Assembly (NCBI GenBank): GCA_963737545.1 | Contig: CAVTTH010000003.1 | Coordinates: 1,618,231-1,682,230, forward strand | Direction: 5' to 3' | Length of the DNA: 64,000 nt | From: CAVTTH01 sp963737545 | GTDB taxonomy: Bacteria; Verrucomicrobiota; Verrucomicrobiia; Chthoniobacterales; UBA10450 | Shown here: piece by piece, positions 36,322-45,443 of the stretch | Numbering within the stretch: position 1 is the first letter of the stretch | Layout of the letters: each line of letters begins with the position of its first letter | Program-made: the position numbers and the translations under genes | Notes under the pieces: generated by a model | Seen by the model: the letters and a program-made list of their open reading frames with translations, nothing else | The model's database searches: none | Told to the model about the DNA's origin: nothing

Positions 36322-37371
36322 ATGTCTTCAGCCAAAGCTTACGCCGCCCAAGCGGCCACCGCACCGCTCGGACCGTTTTCTATCGACCGCCGCGAACCTA
36401 AGCCGACAGACGTGCAAATTGACATTCTTTTCTGCGGCATTTGTCACTCCGATCTGCATATCGTCCGCAACGAATGGGGTGGGACGACGACTTACCCTTG
36501 CGTCCCCGGGCACGAGATCGTCGGTCGAGTTTCAAAAGTCGGAGCGGCCGTGAAAAAATTCAAGGAAGGCGACCTGGCCGCAGTCGGCTGCATGGTAGAC
36601 TCCGATCGGACATGCGGAAGCTGCAGAGAAGGACTCGAACAATTCTGCGAGAGTGGCGCGACCTTTACCTATAACTCTCCCGACAAGCACACGGGCGGCG
36701 TCACCTATGGCGGATATTCGAAGGCCATCGTCGTCGATGAGGATTTCGTGCTGCGCATTTCCGACAAACTGGATCTGCCCGCGGCGGCTCCGCTTTTGTG
36801 CGCGGGAATCACCACGTACTCGCCGCTCCGGCACTGGAAGGTTGGAAAAGGACAGAAAGTCGGTGTGGTGGGACTCGGCGGTTTGGGACACATGGCAGTG
36901 AAATTTGCGAACGCGTTTGGCGCGCATGTTGTCCTCTTCACGACATCACCTGGCAAGACACAGGACGCGCTCAAGCTCGGAGCGCATGAAGTCGTCGTGT
37001 CGAAAAACGAGGACGAGATGAAGAAGCATGCCAACAGCTTCGACTTCATCATCGACACCGTTTCGGCGAAGCACGACCTCAACGCCTATCTCATCCTTCT
37101 CAAGCGCGAAGGGACGATGACGCTGGTCGGAGCGCCGCCGGAACCGGCGCCGATCAATGTGTTCGGCCTGATCTTTGGACGGCGACAGGTGGCCGGATCG
37201 TTGATTGGCGGAATCGCCGAAACACAGGAGATGCTGGATTTCTGCGCTGAACGCGGGATCACGAGCGAGATCGAAATGATCCCGATCGACCAGGTCAACG
37301 AAGCCTATGAGCGAATGCTCAAGAGCGACGTGAAATATCGATTCGTCATCGATATGGCGTCGCTCAAATAA
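36322..37371 (+). CDS. Zinc-dependent NAD(P) alcohol dehydrogenase (YahK/cinnamyl-type)
   Basis: This 349-residue medium-chain dehydrogenase has the catalytic zinc site C-G-I-C-H-S-D-L-H and GHEIVG, and the structural zinc site in CGSCREGLEQFC. The Rossmann motif is GLGGLGHMAVK. Overall pattern matches the CAD/YahK aldehyde reductase group, which prefers NADPH. Substrate specificity is not decided by the sequence. Confidence 0.92.
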   Translation: MSSAKAYAAQAATAPLGPFSIDRREPKPTDVQIDILFCGICHSDLHIVRNEWGGTTTYPCVPGHEIVGRVSKVGAAVKKFKEGDLAAVGCMVDSDRTCGSCREGLEQFCESGATFTYNSPDKHTGGVTYGGYSKAIVVDEDFVLRISDKLDLPAAAPLLCAGITTYSPLRHWKVGKGQKVGVVGLGGLGHMAVKFANAFGAHVVLFTTSPGKTQDALKLGAHEVVVSKNEDEMKKHANSFDFIIDTVSAKHDLNAYLILLKREGTMTLVGAPPEPAPINVFGLIFGRRQVAGSLIGGIAETQEMLDFCAERGITSEIEMIPIDQVNEAYERMLKSDVKYRFVIDMASLK

Positions 37372-37408
37372 TCGCGATCGCCTGACGAGCGCGTGCGCAA
37401 CGAGAAGT

Positions 37409-37816
37409 ATGTATTCAGTCGAAGTCGACAAATCCAAACGACTGGTCGTGATCAGTGCCGTGGGGCACGTGACGGAACAGGAAGTCAAAGACGCTGCGCG
37501 AAAGGTGCGAGAAATTGTCGATGACGCCTCGCCCGGGTTTCAGTTATTGGCGGATTTTCGTTGGTTGGATTCGATGCAGACTTCTGCGTCACGGCATTTA
37601 GCAGAAATCATGGATGCCGTGGCTGCGAAAAAGGTGGGCTTCGTCGCTCGAATCATCTCGGATCCGCGAAAAGATATTGGGCTTAATATTCTGTCCCAGT
37701 TTCATTACGGTCGAGAGATTCAAACCGCGACCTTTGGGACGCTGGTCGAAGCGCTTCAAGGCCTGGCAAAACACTCCGAAGGTGAGCGATCCGCTGCGTC
37801 TAGCCCTTCGGATTGA
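37409..37816 (+). CDS. STAS/SpoIIAA-like protein
   Basis: This 135-residue protein has the alternating strand-helix layout of SpoIIAA-like proteins: KRLVVISAVGHVTEQEV, FQLLADFRWLD, VGFVARIISDP. No conserved phosphorylatable Ser is obvious. The role is unknown. It follows the alcohol dehydrogenase gene by 37 bp and overlaps the 3' end of rarA on the other strand by 17 bp. Confidence 0.6.
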   Translation: MYSVEVDKSKRLVVISAVGHVTEQEVKDAARKVREIVDDASPGFQLLADFRWLDSMQTSASRHLAEIMDAVAAKKVGFVARIISDPRKDIGLNILSQFHYGREIQTATFGTLVEALQGLAKHSEGERSAASSPSD

Positions 37817-38972
37817 CCGGGAAGTGCTTGTTCTTCAACCTTTCCGGCACACGTTTGGTGTGTTCGGATTCGATCTGTTCGGTGGCTGCGACCAGTGCAT
37901 CACAGGCTTCGCGATTTTTGGGCGCGCGCGCCATATAACAGACAGCATGGGCGAGGGGAATGCGCGCTTCGGGCAGACCGACGAATTCGACAGCCTGCTG
38001 CGTCGCAATCGCGAGCGGCAAAGCCTGCGGGTCCGCCAGACCGACATCTTCGCTTGCAAAAATGACGATGCGCCGCGCGATGAAGCGGAAGTCCTCGCCG
38101 GCGTGCAGCATTTTCGCGAGCCAATAGATCGCGCCTTTTTCATCCGAAGCCCGCATGCTCTTGATGAATGCGCTGATCGTGTCGTAATGCGCGTCGCCCG
38201 CGCGATCATACACGATCGCCTTTTGCTGGATGCTTTCCTCCGCGATCTTGATCGTGAAATGTATGATCCCGCGCTTGTCAGGCGGCGTCGTGAGCACGCC
38301 GATTTCGAGCGCGTTCAAGCATTTGCGCGCATCGCCGTCGCTCAGTTTCGCCAGATGCTGGCGCGCATCGGCGTCCATTTGGACATCGTATTGCCCCAGG
38401 CCGCGCTCTTTGTCCGTTAACGCGCGGTCGATCAATTGTCCGAGATGCTCGACTCGCAACGGTTCCAGTTGAAAAACCTGCGAACGCGAGACGAGTGCAC
38501 TGTTGACGTAGAAAAACGGATTGTAAGTGGTCGCTCCGATGAGGCGGAGATTACCGCTCTCGACATCCGGCAGCAAAATGTCCTGCTGCGCTTTGTTAAA
38601 ATGATGGATCTCGTCAATGAAGACGATGGTTTTTTGTCTGGAGGTACGCAGCCGGTTTGCTGCCGCGGCGATGACGCGTCGCATTTCGGCGACGTTGCTT
38701 TCCACACCGCTCAGGCGAATAAATTTCGAATGCGTCATCTCGGCGATGACATGGGCGAGCGTCGTCTTACCTGTGCCCGGCGGCCCGGAAAAAATGACGG
38801 AAGGCAAGCGATCCGCTTCGATTGCGCGCCGTAGAAGCTTGCCCGGCGCGAGAATGTGCTCCTGGCCGACGAATTCCTCGAGTGTCCGCGGACGCATCCG
38901 CGTGGCCAGAGGCGCGGCCCCGTCAACCGACCGCATCGCATCGGTTGTATCCTCCGCAAAAAAATCCTGCAC
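37800..38972 (-). CDS. rarA: Replication-associated recombination protein RarA (MgsA)
   Basis: This 390-residue AAA+ ATPase acts at stalled replication forks. Walker A is GPPGTGKTTLAHV, Walker B is FIDEIHHFN, and the sensor region GATTYNPFFYVNSALVSR is intact. The C-terminal clamp-like tetramer domain has the YDRAGDAHYDTISAFIKSMRASD signature. It begins with GTG at 38972. It is convergent with the STAS-like gene. Confidence 0.95.
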   Translation of the reverse strand: MQDFFAEDTTDAMRSVDGAAPLATRMRPRTLEEFVGQEHILAPGKLLRRAIEADRLPSVIFSGPPGTGKTTLAHVIAEMTHSKFIRLSGVESNVAEMRRVIAAAANRLRTSRQKTIVFIDEIHHFNKAQQDILLPDVESGNLRLIGATTYNPFFYVNSALVSRSQVFQLEPLRVEHLGQLIDRALTDKERGLGQYDVQMDADARQHLAKLSDGDARKCLNALEIGVLTTPPDKRGIIHFTIKIAEESIQQKAIVYDRAGDAHYDTISAFIKSMRASDEKGAIYWLAKMLHAGEDFRFIARRIVIFASEDVGLADPQALPLAIATQQAVEFVGLPEARIPLAHAVCYMARAPKNREACDALVAATEQIESEHTKRVPERLKNKHFPVNPKG

Positions 38973-39071
38973 CGGAGAAAATACGACGCAAGTTATCTAC
39001 TCGCACGTGCTTTCGGCTGGTGACATGCCGAATCTCTTGCGCATTTCGCTTTAGTCCGAATATTCGCCGGG

Positions 39072-39959
39072 ATGGGCAAAATATTTCTCGCAGCCATTTC
39101 GTTGTTTCTCGCGTTTCAGTTTTGCGAAGGAGAATCACGCCTGCCTTTCAGCACGGTTTTCAAGGGAACGTCGCAATTCGAACGCCTGGTTGATTTGGCG
39201 AAGAAAAATAATTGGGCATCGTTGCCTATCGGCGAGCGGACCGCGGCCGTGGGTCAGGCGCTCGTCGGGACGCGCTACAAATCTTTCACATTGGAAATCG
39301 ATAATCGTATCGAAGCCGCTTCGGTGAATTTCAACGGCATGGATTGTTGGACGTTTTTTGAAATAGCGCTCGGCTTTGCTCGGATGCTCGAGGACCCCGA
39401 AGCCGAGTGGGCGCCGCAACGTCTGCTGCATTACATCGAACTCGATCGCTATCGTGGCGGCGAGTGCACGGGCGATTATCTTTCTCGTTTACATTATCTG
39501 GAAGATTGGCTGGCCGATAACGATCGCCGTGGCTTGGTCGAAGATCTGACGCGCAGTCTGGGCGGCAGCAGCGTTCCGCATTCTGCGCGTGAGATGTCGG
39601 TTGGTTGGCGGCATTATCGTTATCTCGCTGCCAATCGTTCATTGCTCGGACCGCTGGAGCAGATGGAGGCGAGAGTCTCGAGCAGGCCGCTTTACCAGAT
39701 TCCAAAAACTCGCGTCGCGAACGTCGAGCCGCGTCTGAAAAGTGGAGATATCATCGGCATCATCTCGCGCGACGGCCGTCACTTGTATTCCACGTCACAC
39801 GTTGGCCTGGCTCTGCGTGGCAGCGATGGTGCGCTGCATTTCATGCACGCCTCGTCGCCGCACAATTCCGGAAGAGTCGTGGTCGATGCCCGGCTCTCCA
39901 GTTATTTGTATCGTTACGGCAGCGATACCGGAATTCTTGTGGCCCGCCCGCTCCGATGA
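39072..39959 (+). CDS. DUF1460 exported peptidoglycan amidase-like protein
   Basis: This 295-residue protein has a signal peptide (residues 1-20) and the DUF1460 pattern: NGMDCWTFFE with the likely nucleophile Cys, SRLHYLEDW, and the C-terminal TSHVGLAL with the likely catalytic His. DUF1460 proteins have an NlpC/P60-like fold and cleave peptidoglycan peptides or amides. Length fits the family. Confidence 0.87.
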   Translation: MGKIFLAAISLFLAFQFCEGESRLPFSTVFKGTSQFERLVDLAKKNNWASLPIGERTAAVGQALVGTRYKSFTLEIDNRIEAASVNFNGMDCWTFFEIALGFARMLEDPEAEWAPQRLLHYIELDRYRGGECTGDYLSRLHYLEDWLADNDRRGLVEDLTRSLGGSSVPHSAREMSVGWRHYRYLAANRSLLGPLEQMEARVSSRPLYQIPKTRVANVEPRLKSGDIIGIISRDGRHLYSTSHVGLALRGSDGALHFMHASSPHNSGRVVVDARLSSYLYRYGSDTGILVARPLR

Positions 39960-39976
39960 TGTAGCTGCCGGATTCG

Positions 39977-40798
39977 TTAGGGGGAGTAGCCGAACCGTGG
40001 CTCCAGTTCCCGCATTGCTTTGGCGGCGTAATCCATGTCAGCCGCATCAAGGTAATCGGCATAACCGCCCACCTTGCCGCGCCGCACTTTGAAAGACTCC
40101 GGATCGCGCGCGTCACCCGGTCGGAGAATTTTCGAATTAAACGCGCCGGCGGCTTCCAGTTTTTTCATGTTGTCGAAATCGGAAAAGGTGAGCGCGTGGG
40201 AAAACGCCCTCTCGTCCGGCAAGGCTTCACCGAGCACGGCGAGCAGTTTGCAGAAATTTTCCGCCGGTGCGGTCTGGAGTGATTCATAACGGATAAGTGT
40301 GAAATTCTCTCGATCGGAAAATTCGCGTAACCAACCGTTCATCGTCTCAGTGATCGAACGAATGCCGAAGTTGGGATCGCGCAGCAGATCACTCACGCTC
40401 TTTTGTTTCAGTGTATCGGGCGTCTCCGCGGTACGCCGGACGAGCTGCACATGATGCGAAACGAAAGCGTCGCGCGGATCACGGGCGAGGAGAATGATGG
40501 GATTGCGCTTCAGCTCCTTCGCTGGGATCAGGTACTTCCCTCGCAACCGGTCCCAGAAATCGGCTTTCGTCCGTTGTTCAAAACGGTCGTGCGAAAAGAT
40601 CACGCGCGGAATCCCGCTCGGTCCGTACTGCTCCGGTTCGAGGGTAAAAGGGCGTCCGTGGCGCTCGCAAAAATATGCGCAAAGAAACGTCCGCACCCAG
40701 GTGCGACCGCTTTTTGGAATCGAGATGACGATCGCGTCGCCGCCGGATAATTCGCGCGCGCGGCTGCTGAAGTTCCAGCGCAATTCCTCGAGTTTCAT
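39977..40798 (-). CDS. Sulfotransferase family protein
   Basis: This 273-residue protein transfers a sulfate group from PAPS. The 5'-phosphosulfate loop is ISIPKSGRTWVRTFL (about residues 25-39) and the 3'-phosphate site is ARDPRDAFVSHH (about residues 105-116). It overlaps the gene upstream of it by 4 bp, so the two are one operon. The acceptor could be a polysaccharide or small molecule; it is not determined. Confidence 0.9.
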   Translation of the reverse strand: MKLEELRWNFSSRARELSGGDAIVISIPKSGRTWVRTFLCAYFCERHGRPFTLEPEQYGPSGIPRVIFSHDRFEQRTKADFWDRLRGKYLIPAKELKRNPIILLARDPRDAFVSHHVQLVRRTAETPDTLKQKSVSDLLRDPNFGIRSITETMNGWLREFSDRENFTLIRYESLQTAPAENFCKLLAVLGEALPDERAFSHALTFSDFDNMKKLEAAGAFNSKILRPGDARDPESFKVRRGKVGGYADYLDAADMDYAAKAMRELEPRFGYSP

Positions 40799-41592
40799 GG
40801 ATCAAGATCGATCTCGCGATTTTTCAGAAGCGAAAGTTCTCGTCGCAAACGCCGGCGTGTCAGCGCCCGCCGGAAGCGACGGAGCGCGGAATTGGCGGAA
40901 TACTCCGCGCGAAATCGCGGAGAAATTTCGACGCCATGCTCGCGACACATCGCGATCGCCTCCGCGGTCCAAAGCCCGCGGGTGATGGCCGACATCAGAT
41001 AGGGTACGGGCGTGTTCTCTCTTTTGCTGTAGGAGAGCACGCGCATTTCCTTCGTCCGGTCGCTGCCACGCGATTCCATTTCCCAGGCATTTTCGCCATC
41101 ACGCAAAATGGACGTCAACGCCTCGCGTTTCCAGAGCGTGATCTGACAGCGAGTCCGCCCATCCGATTCACGAGGGACGATGCCGAAGCGGTCGTTGATT
41201 TGCTCGAAGCCCGGATCCAAATCGGAGCGGGCGCGAAAGCAAAGTGAATCGACGTTGTGTTCCAAAACGTAAGCCAGATCGGCAGCCAGCTGTTCGCGCT
41301 GCACCGGCGCCGTCAGGAAATAGTCTTCCTGCAAATAGAGGACGTACGGCTGGTCGATTTGTCGCAATGTTACGCGCATGTTCGCCGCCCAGCTGCGATC
41401 GGGTCCGACTGCAATCGGCGTGACAACACGCGATCGGATTCGAAGTTCGTTCACGATCAAAAAAGTTTGGAACGGACAATCGCCCCAGAATTTGTGGAAA
41501 AAAAATGTGAATGGATGCCAGACGTCGAAGAACGCATCGCAACTCGAAACCACAATGGCGACGGAGTCCGTGAAGTCCTTCAACTGCGGCAT
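40795..41592 (-). CDS. Glycosyltransferase-like protein, unknown
   Basis: This 265-residue protein has features of a GT-A type glycosyltransferase: an N-terminal SVAIVVSSCDAFFDVW strand, then PYVLYLQEDYFLTAP, where Asp/Glu could bind a metal. The C-terminal part is helical and basic. No firm family is recognised. It is translationally coupled to the sulfotransferase, so both may act in one sulfated-glycan pathway. Confidence 0.65.
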   Translation of the reverse strand: MPQLKDFTDSVAIVVSSCDAFFDVWHPFTFFFHKFWGDCPFQTFLIVNELRIRSRVVTPIAVGPDRSWAANMRVTLRQIDQPYVLYLQEDYFLTAPVQREQLAADLAYVLEHNVDSLCFRARSDLDPGFEQINDRFGIVPRESDGRTRCQITLWKREALTSILRDGENAWEMESRGSDRTKEMRVLSYSKRENTPVPYLMSAITRGLWTAEAIAMCREHGVEISPRFRAEYSANSALRRFRRALTRRRLRRELSLLKNREIDLDP

Positions 41593-41809
41593 GCGAAAGT
41601 CGTGCGGCAGCGATCTTCACCGCGCAAGCAGTTTCTTGGCTTCCGGCGAATCGCTTCCTTTTCCTGCTCTTGCTCGTGATCTTAATCGTGCTCCGACCGC
41701 TCCCTTTTTTTGGGATTATGAGCATGATCATGAGAAGGAGCAGGAATGCGCGGGATCGACTCTTGAATGAATCCTGTGACTATCGTACAGTGTAGGGAGG
41801 TTAAAGGAA

Positions 41810-42164
41810 GGGGGCGCACTGGCTTCGACTCGTAGTTTGAAGCGCAGGCGGCATGTCGAGGATGGTTCGTTGGCCTCGTAAAAATCCGGACCAAAAAAAA
41901 TAAACGCAGATCACCAAGATCTCGCTCTCGCGGCTTAATTGACCGCGATGTTTCCGGTTGGATGCCTGCTACGGCTGGAAACATGGACAGCAGGCTAATC
42001 GTTCGGCGGAGTGACCGCGCCGGGCGGTGAAGGATTTCGTGGACGCTCGGGAGCTGGAGTGTGCCGGCGCAGCCTTCAGTTCCTTAAAAATAAATCACCG
42101 GCTACACATGTAGATGCTTGTGTGGATAGCGACGAGGACAGGGGTTCGACTCCCCTCGCCTCCA
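41810..42164 (+). ncRNA. ssrA: Transfer-messenger RNA
   Basis: The 5' end GGGGGCGCACTGGCTTCGAC and the 3' end GGACAGGGGTTCGACTCCCC-TCGCCTCCA form the tRNA-like half with a 7-bp acceptor stem. The CCA end is not encoded. The tag reading frame, aligned to the E. coli resume region (ATAAAC before GCA), gives ADHQDLALAA followed by TAA at about 41936. The ALAA end fits ClpXP/ClpAP-type degrons. Its protein partner smpB is at 26.5 kb. Confidence 0.93.
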
Positions 42165-42228
42165 CTTTTCGCTCGGAGCGTTAATGGTTCTTGTGGAGTT
42201 CGGTCGCGGTCATTTCACCTTGCGCCCG

Positions 42229-42492
42229 TTACCCTGTTTCGTCTGTCAGCGCTTCCGGCGACCGCCCTCCGCGCACATATTGCGCATCAAATGCGCGGAG
42301 CGCTGCTTCCACTGAACAGCCGAAACCGACAATGCCCTCATCGACGCTCGGGCCAAGGAGGACAATCCAGGTGTCGCCGCGATTCAGCAATTGCGGGTGC
42401 CTCATCGCACTTGGACTCCGGGGATGGGCCATGCAGTAACGCTCCATTCTCTCCATTGCCGCTCCCGTTTTAACCAACTCGCGCGTGCTCAT
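42229..42492 (-). CDS. Small conserved-looking protein, unknown
   Basis: This 87-residue protein starts at ATG 42492 (MSTRELVKTG). A central WIVLLGPSVDEGIVGFG segment and a C-terminal AALRAFDAQYV helix give it the look of a real folded protein. No family is named. It lies between tmRNA and the lysozyme gene. Confidence 0.5.
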   Translation of the reverse strand: MSTRELVKTGAAMERMERYCMAHPRSPSAMRHPQLLNRGDTWIVLLGPSVDEGIVGFGCSVEAALRAFDAQYVRGGRSPEALTDETG

Positions 42493-42614
42493 GTCATTCG
42501 AATTCTTCGAACTTGGAAAAGTTGCCTTCAATGGACGGGCTTGGCTATTGGACCTTAGTCGTACGGAGTCGCATTTCCACTTGTCTTCTGCGACATCCCA
42601 TTATCTTTTCCTCG

Positions 42615-43427
42615 ATGAAGATTTCCGTGATTCGCACTTTCCTGGTGCTCCAGATCCTTCAAGTTTGTGCGTTTGCGTCGAACAGCGTTGTGAATTTATC
42701 GCACTACGACTTGATGCAGGTGGACTTCGAACGGATGAAAGCGGAAGGCATCGTCGGTGTAATTCACGAAGCGACCTATCCTCGTTTCGATCGCGACTCG
42801 CACTACGGTAACCGGCAGGTCGCAGCGATACGTGCCGGTTTGCTCTGGGGCGCATACCACTTTGGCGACGCCACCGATCCCGTCCGGCAAGCCGATCATT
42901 TCCTCGGCACGGTGGCTTCACAAGTGGACGGCGGAAGCCCGCGTCCGGACGGAGTATTGCTCGTGCTCGATTTCGAGAAGAACGGCCACTACCCGGGTGG
43001 CACGATGCGCGTCGATCAAGCCGTCACGTTTGTTGAACGGATTCGGCAACGGACGGGGAAATATCCCGGCGTTTACGGGAGCGAGAATCGGCTTCGCGCA
43101 GTTCTGAACGGTCGCGAGGTCAGCTCGTCTCAAAGACAAATCCTCGCCAATTGCTGGTTGTGGATCGCGAACTATCACTACCAACCACGCTTCACGTCGC
43201 CCTGGAGTGATTGGCATTTATGGCAATACACGGGTGATGGAAAATGTGATCTTCCGCGCGCGGCATTCCCTAAGGATGTGGCCAACATCCGGCATGCCGA
43301 ACGCAACATTTTTCGCGGAACCCGAAGTGCGCTGGAAGCCTTCTGGCAGGAGCACTCCTGGCAGCCGAATGAAGACAGCCAGGAATTAAGGTCGGTTAGC
43401 GAATCGCGAATTGTCCAGGGACAGTGA
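42615..43427 (+). CDS. GH25 lysozyme (muramidase), exported
   Basis: This 270-residue protein has a signal peptide (residues 1-21) and a GH25 TIM-barrel pattern: NLSHYD at the first strand, WGAYHFG, the catalytic L-D-F-E block (VLLVLDFEKNG), GKYPGVYGSEN, and WHLWQYTGDG. It should cut the glycan strand of peptidoglycan. The usual Asp of the first strand (DVSH) is Asn here (V-V-N-L-S-H). ATG 42615 is chosen for the signal peptide. Confidence 0.88.
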   Translation: MKISVIRTFLVLQILQVCAFASNSVVNLSHYDLMQVDFERMKAEGIVGVIHEATYPRFDRDSHYGNRQVAAIRAGLLWGAYHFGDATDPVRQADHFLGTVASQVDGGSPRPDGVLLVLDFEKNGHYPGGTMRVDQAVTFVERIRQRTGKYPGVYGSENRLRAVLNGREVSSSQRQILANCWLWIANYHYQPRFTSPWSDWHLWQYTGDGKCDLPRAAFPKDVANIRHAERNIFRGTRSALEAFWQEHSWQPNEDSQELRSVSESRIVQGQ

Positions 43428-43446
43428 TCGCGGCTGCCGTCCCGCT

Positions 43447-44562
43447 TCAGGCTGTCGCCTGACGGAATGCTGCCAGGAAAGCTTCCATCTCGGTTTTCTT
43501 TCCGATGGTCAGGCGCATGTAATTCGGCATCGCCGGGAATAATCGTCCAACCTGCACCCGGTGTTCCTTCATCGCCGTGATCAGCGGCGGGACCGGACGT
43601 TTAACATCAACCATGATGAAATTCGCCTGTGACGGAATCGATTTGTAGCCCATCGCCTCCAGCTCGCTGATCACGAATTTTTTTGCTTCGCTATTGAGGC
43701 GACGTCCGTTTGTCACTTGATCCGGATCGCTCAGACTCGCGATCGCCGCGACCAGCGCCATGATGTTGACGCTGTCCCACATTTGATGCGGACGAATTTG
43801 CTCGATCGTTTCATGTTGCGCGACGCAATAACCGCAGCGCAGTCCGGCCATGCCGTAGATTTTTGAGAAAGTGCGTGCGACGATCAGGTTGGGATAATCC
43901 TTGATCAGCGGGATCACACTCTCGTAATCGGGGCTGTCAGCGTAATGATAGTACGCTTCGTCCACCAGAATCATCGTCTGGCGCGGAACCTTGGCGATAA
44001 AATCGCGCACCTCGTTCTTCGGCGTGATGCTGGCTGTGGGATTATTTGGATTGCAGACGTAAATGAGTCCTTCTTTCGCGGCGGCCAGCATCTTTGGGAG
44101 GTCGTGACCAAAACCGGGAGTCAGCGGTAATTTCACGACTTCAGCGCCTCTGACTTTGGCGTGTTCGAGAATTGCTTCGAAAGTTGGATCGGCGGCGACG
44201 AGTTTGCCGCGGGCCGGTCCGGTGAAGGTCTCGGCGCAGAGCTTGAGAATCTCACCCGAGCCGTCGCCGATCAGAATTTGATCGTGATCGACGCCGTTCA
44301 GTTTCGCCAGCGCCTCAATAAACCCACGTTCGTGTTCGTCCGGATAGCGACATGAGAGACCGAACGAATCGGTCATCGCCTGGAGCGCTTTTGGCGAAGG
44401 ACCATAAGGATTCTCGTTCGAACTCAAGCGCACGACGCTCGCGGTTTCCAACGAGTGGGCGGTCGTCGGTGCCACTGTTTCAGCAGCGAAGGAAATTGCC
44501 GGCCTGGCCACAGCGCAGGCCGCCCCTGCGCCTAACAACTGTGCGAATCGACGACGAGAAAT
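43447..44562 (-). CDS. HisC-like pyridoxal-phosphate aminotransferase with a Tat signal
   Basis: This protein of about 370 residues is homologous to histidinol-phosphate aminotransferases: SNENPYGPSP, YICNPNNPTAS, LVDEAYYHYAD, and the PLP lysine in RTFSKIYGMAGLRCGY. The frame upstream of the TTG at 44538 continues as ISRRRFAQLLGAGAA, a twin-arginine signal, so the protein is exported. No ATG, GTG or TTG opens this part; an ATT at 44562 lies nine bases after a GAGGT ribosome site. A true role in histidine synthesis is unlikely for an exported enzyme. Confidence 0.82.
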   Translation of the reverse strand: MSRRRFAQLLGAGAACAVARPAISFAAETVAPTTAHSLETASVVRLSSNENPYGPSPKALQAMTDSFGLSCRYPDEHERGFIEALAKLNGVDHDQILIGDGSGEILKLCAETFTGPARGKLVAADPTFEAILEHAKVRGAEVVKLPLTPGFGHDLPKMLAAAKEGLIYVCNPNNPTASITPKNEVRDFIAKVPRQTMILVDEAYYHYADSPDYESVIPLIKDYPNLIVARTFSKIYGMAGLRCGYCVAQHETIEQIRPHQMWDSVNIMALVAAIASLSDPDQVTNGRRLNSEAKKFVISELEAMGYKSIPSQANFIMVDVKRPVPPLITAMKEHRVQVGRLFPAMPNYMRLTIGKKTEMEAFLAAFRQATA

Positions 44563-44699
44563 CGAGATGGTACCTCATATCGGAACCTCCTGAATTGAAA
44601 TCGTTGGCATTATGCTGGCCAACTCCGGGGCGCGCCAGGCTTTTTGGCTGCCATTCTTGAATCGAATCGGGTCGACCGGGTTCAAGTCGGCGTGTTGGA

Positions 44700-45443
44700 T
44701 CAGTCTCGGAGCGGCACTCGCGAATCTATCCCTGATATTTGAGTCGCCAAATGCCTGGCCCGCGTCCGGGCGGAAGCGCGCTGCAACAGTTGCTGACACA
44801 AAGCGACGCAAAGGAGCGCGGCCGCAAAGAGAAGAATAGCGTAAAGAAAATCCGAGTGCTGACCGATCCAGTCGCTCTGACCAAGCGCGACTTTTAGAGC
44901 GGCGTCGATATCGCGACCGGAGTAGTTGGTTCCGTAAATCCATTTCGCGATTCGCAGCTTGGTGTCGAAAAACACGAGCATATTCGGATGCATGAATTCC
45001 TTTCCCGCCTCGCCGTATTGGAATCCGATCGATTGGAGGAGCGCATCGATGCTCGATCGATCGGCTCTGCCAATGAGCCAGCCAAGCGGCACGGACTCGC
45101 GCTCGCGATACTTCGCCAGCACCGATGGCGTGTCGGCGGGATCGAACGAAAAGAGCAACACCCGAAATTCTGTCGGATTACCGCTGGAATCGGCTAACGA
45201 CTTCTTCAATTGCGCGACGTTCTGAATGCAAGGCCCCGGGCAGCGCGTGTAAATGGGAAGAAGAAGGAGCGGGTAGCCGCTGAGGTCGGATAGCTTGCGC
45301 ACGCGACCGGTGTCGTCCGTCCAGCTAATCGGCGCTGCCAGGCGCCCGCGCTGCGGGGCGACGTTTTCGAGCGCGCCCGCGCGGAGAAACGACGCGCTCA
45401 ACAACGCCGGCACGAGAATGGTCAACAGTCGCTTCGTCGACAT
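44700..45443 (-). CDS. SCO1/SenC-like copper chaperone for cytochrome oxidase
   Basis: This 247-residue protein delivers copper to the CuA centre or acts as its thiol reductase. The thioredoxin fold has the C68-P-G-x-C72 motif and H152 in FMHPN as copper ligands. A signal-like N-terminus (residues 1-22) and a C-terminal membrane helix (about residues 197-217) are present. Its start overlaps the coxA stop, so it is the last gene of the oxidase operon. Confidence 0.9.
   Translation of the reverse strand: MSTKRLLTILVPALLSASFLRAGALENVAPQRGRLAAPISWTDDTGRVRKLSDLSGYPLLLLPIYTRCPGPCIQNVAQLKKSLADSSGNPTEFRVLLFSFDPADTPSVLAKYRERESVPLGWLIGRADRSSIDALLQSIGFQYGEAGKEFMHPNMLVFFDTKLRIAKWIYGTNYSGRDIDAALKVALGQSDWIGQHSDFLYAILLFAAALLCVALCQQLLQRASARTRARHLATQISGIDSRVPLRD

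Noticed and set aside
42112..42164. A separate tRNA gene at the GGGGTTCGACTCCCC stem
   Set aside because: It is the 3' tRNA-like half of tmRNA; the matching 5' half and tag frame are upstream.
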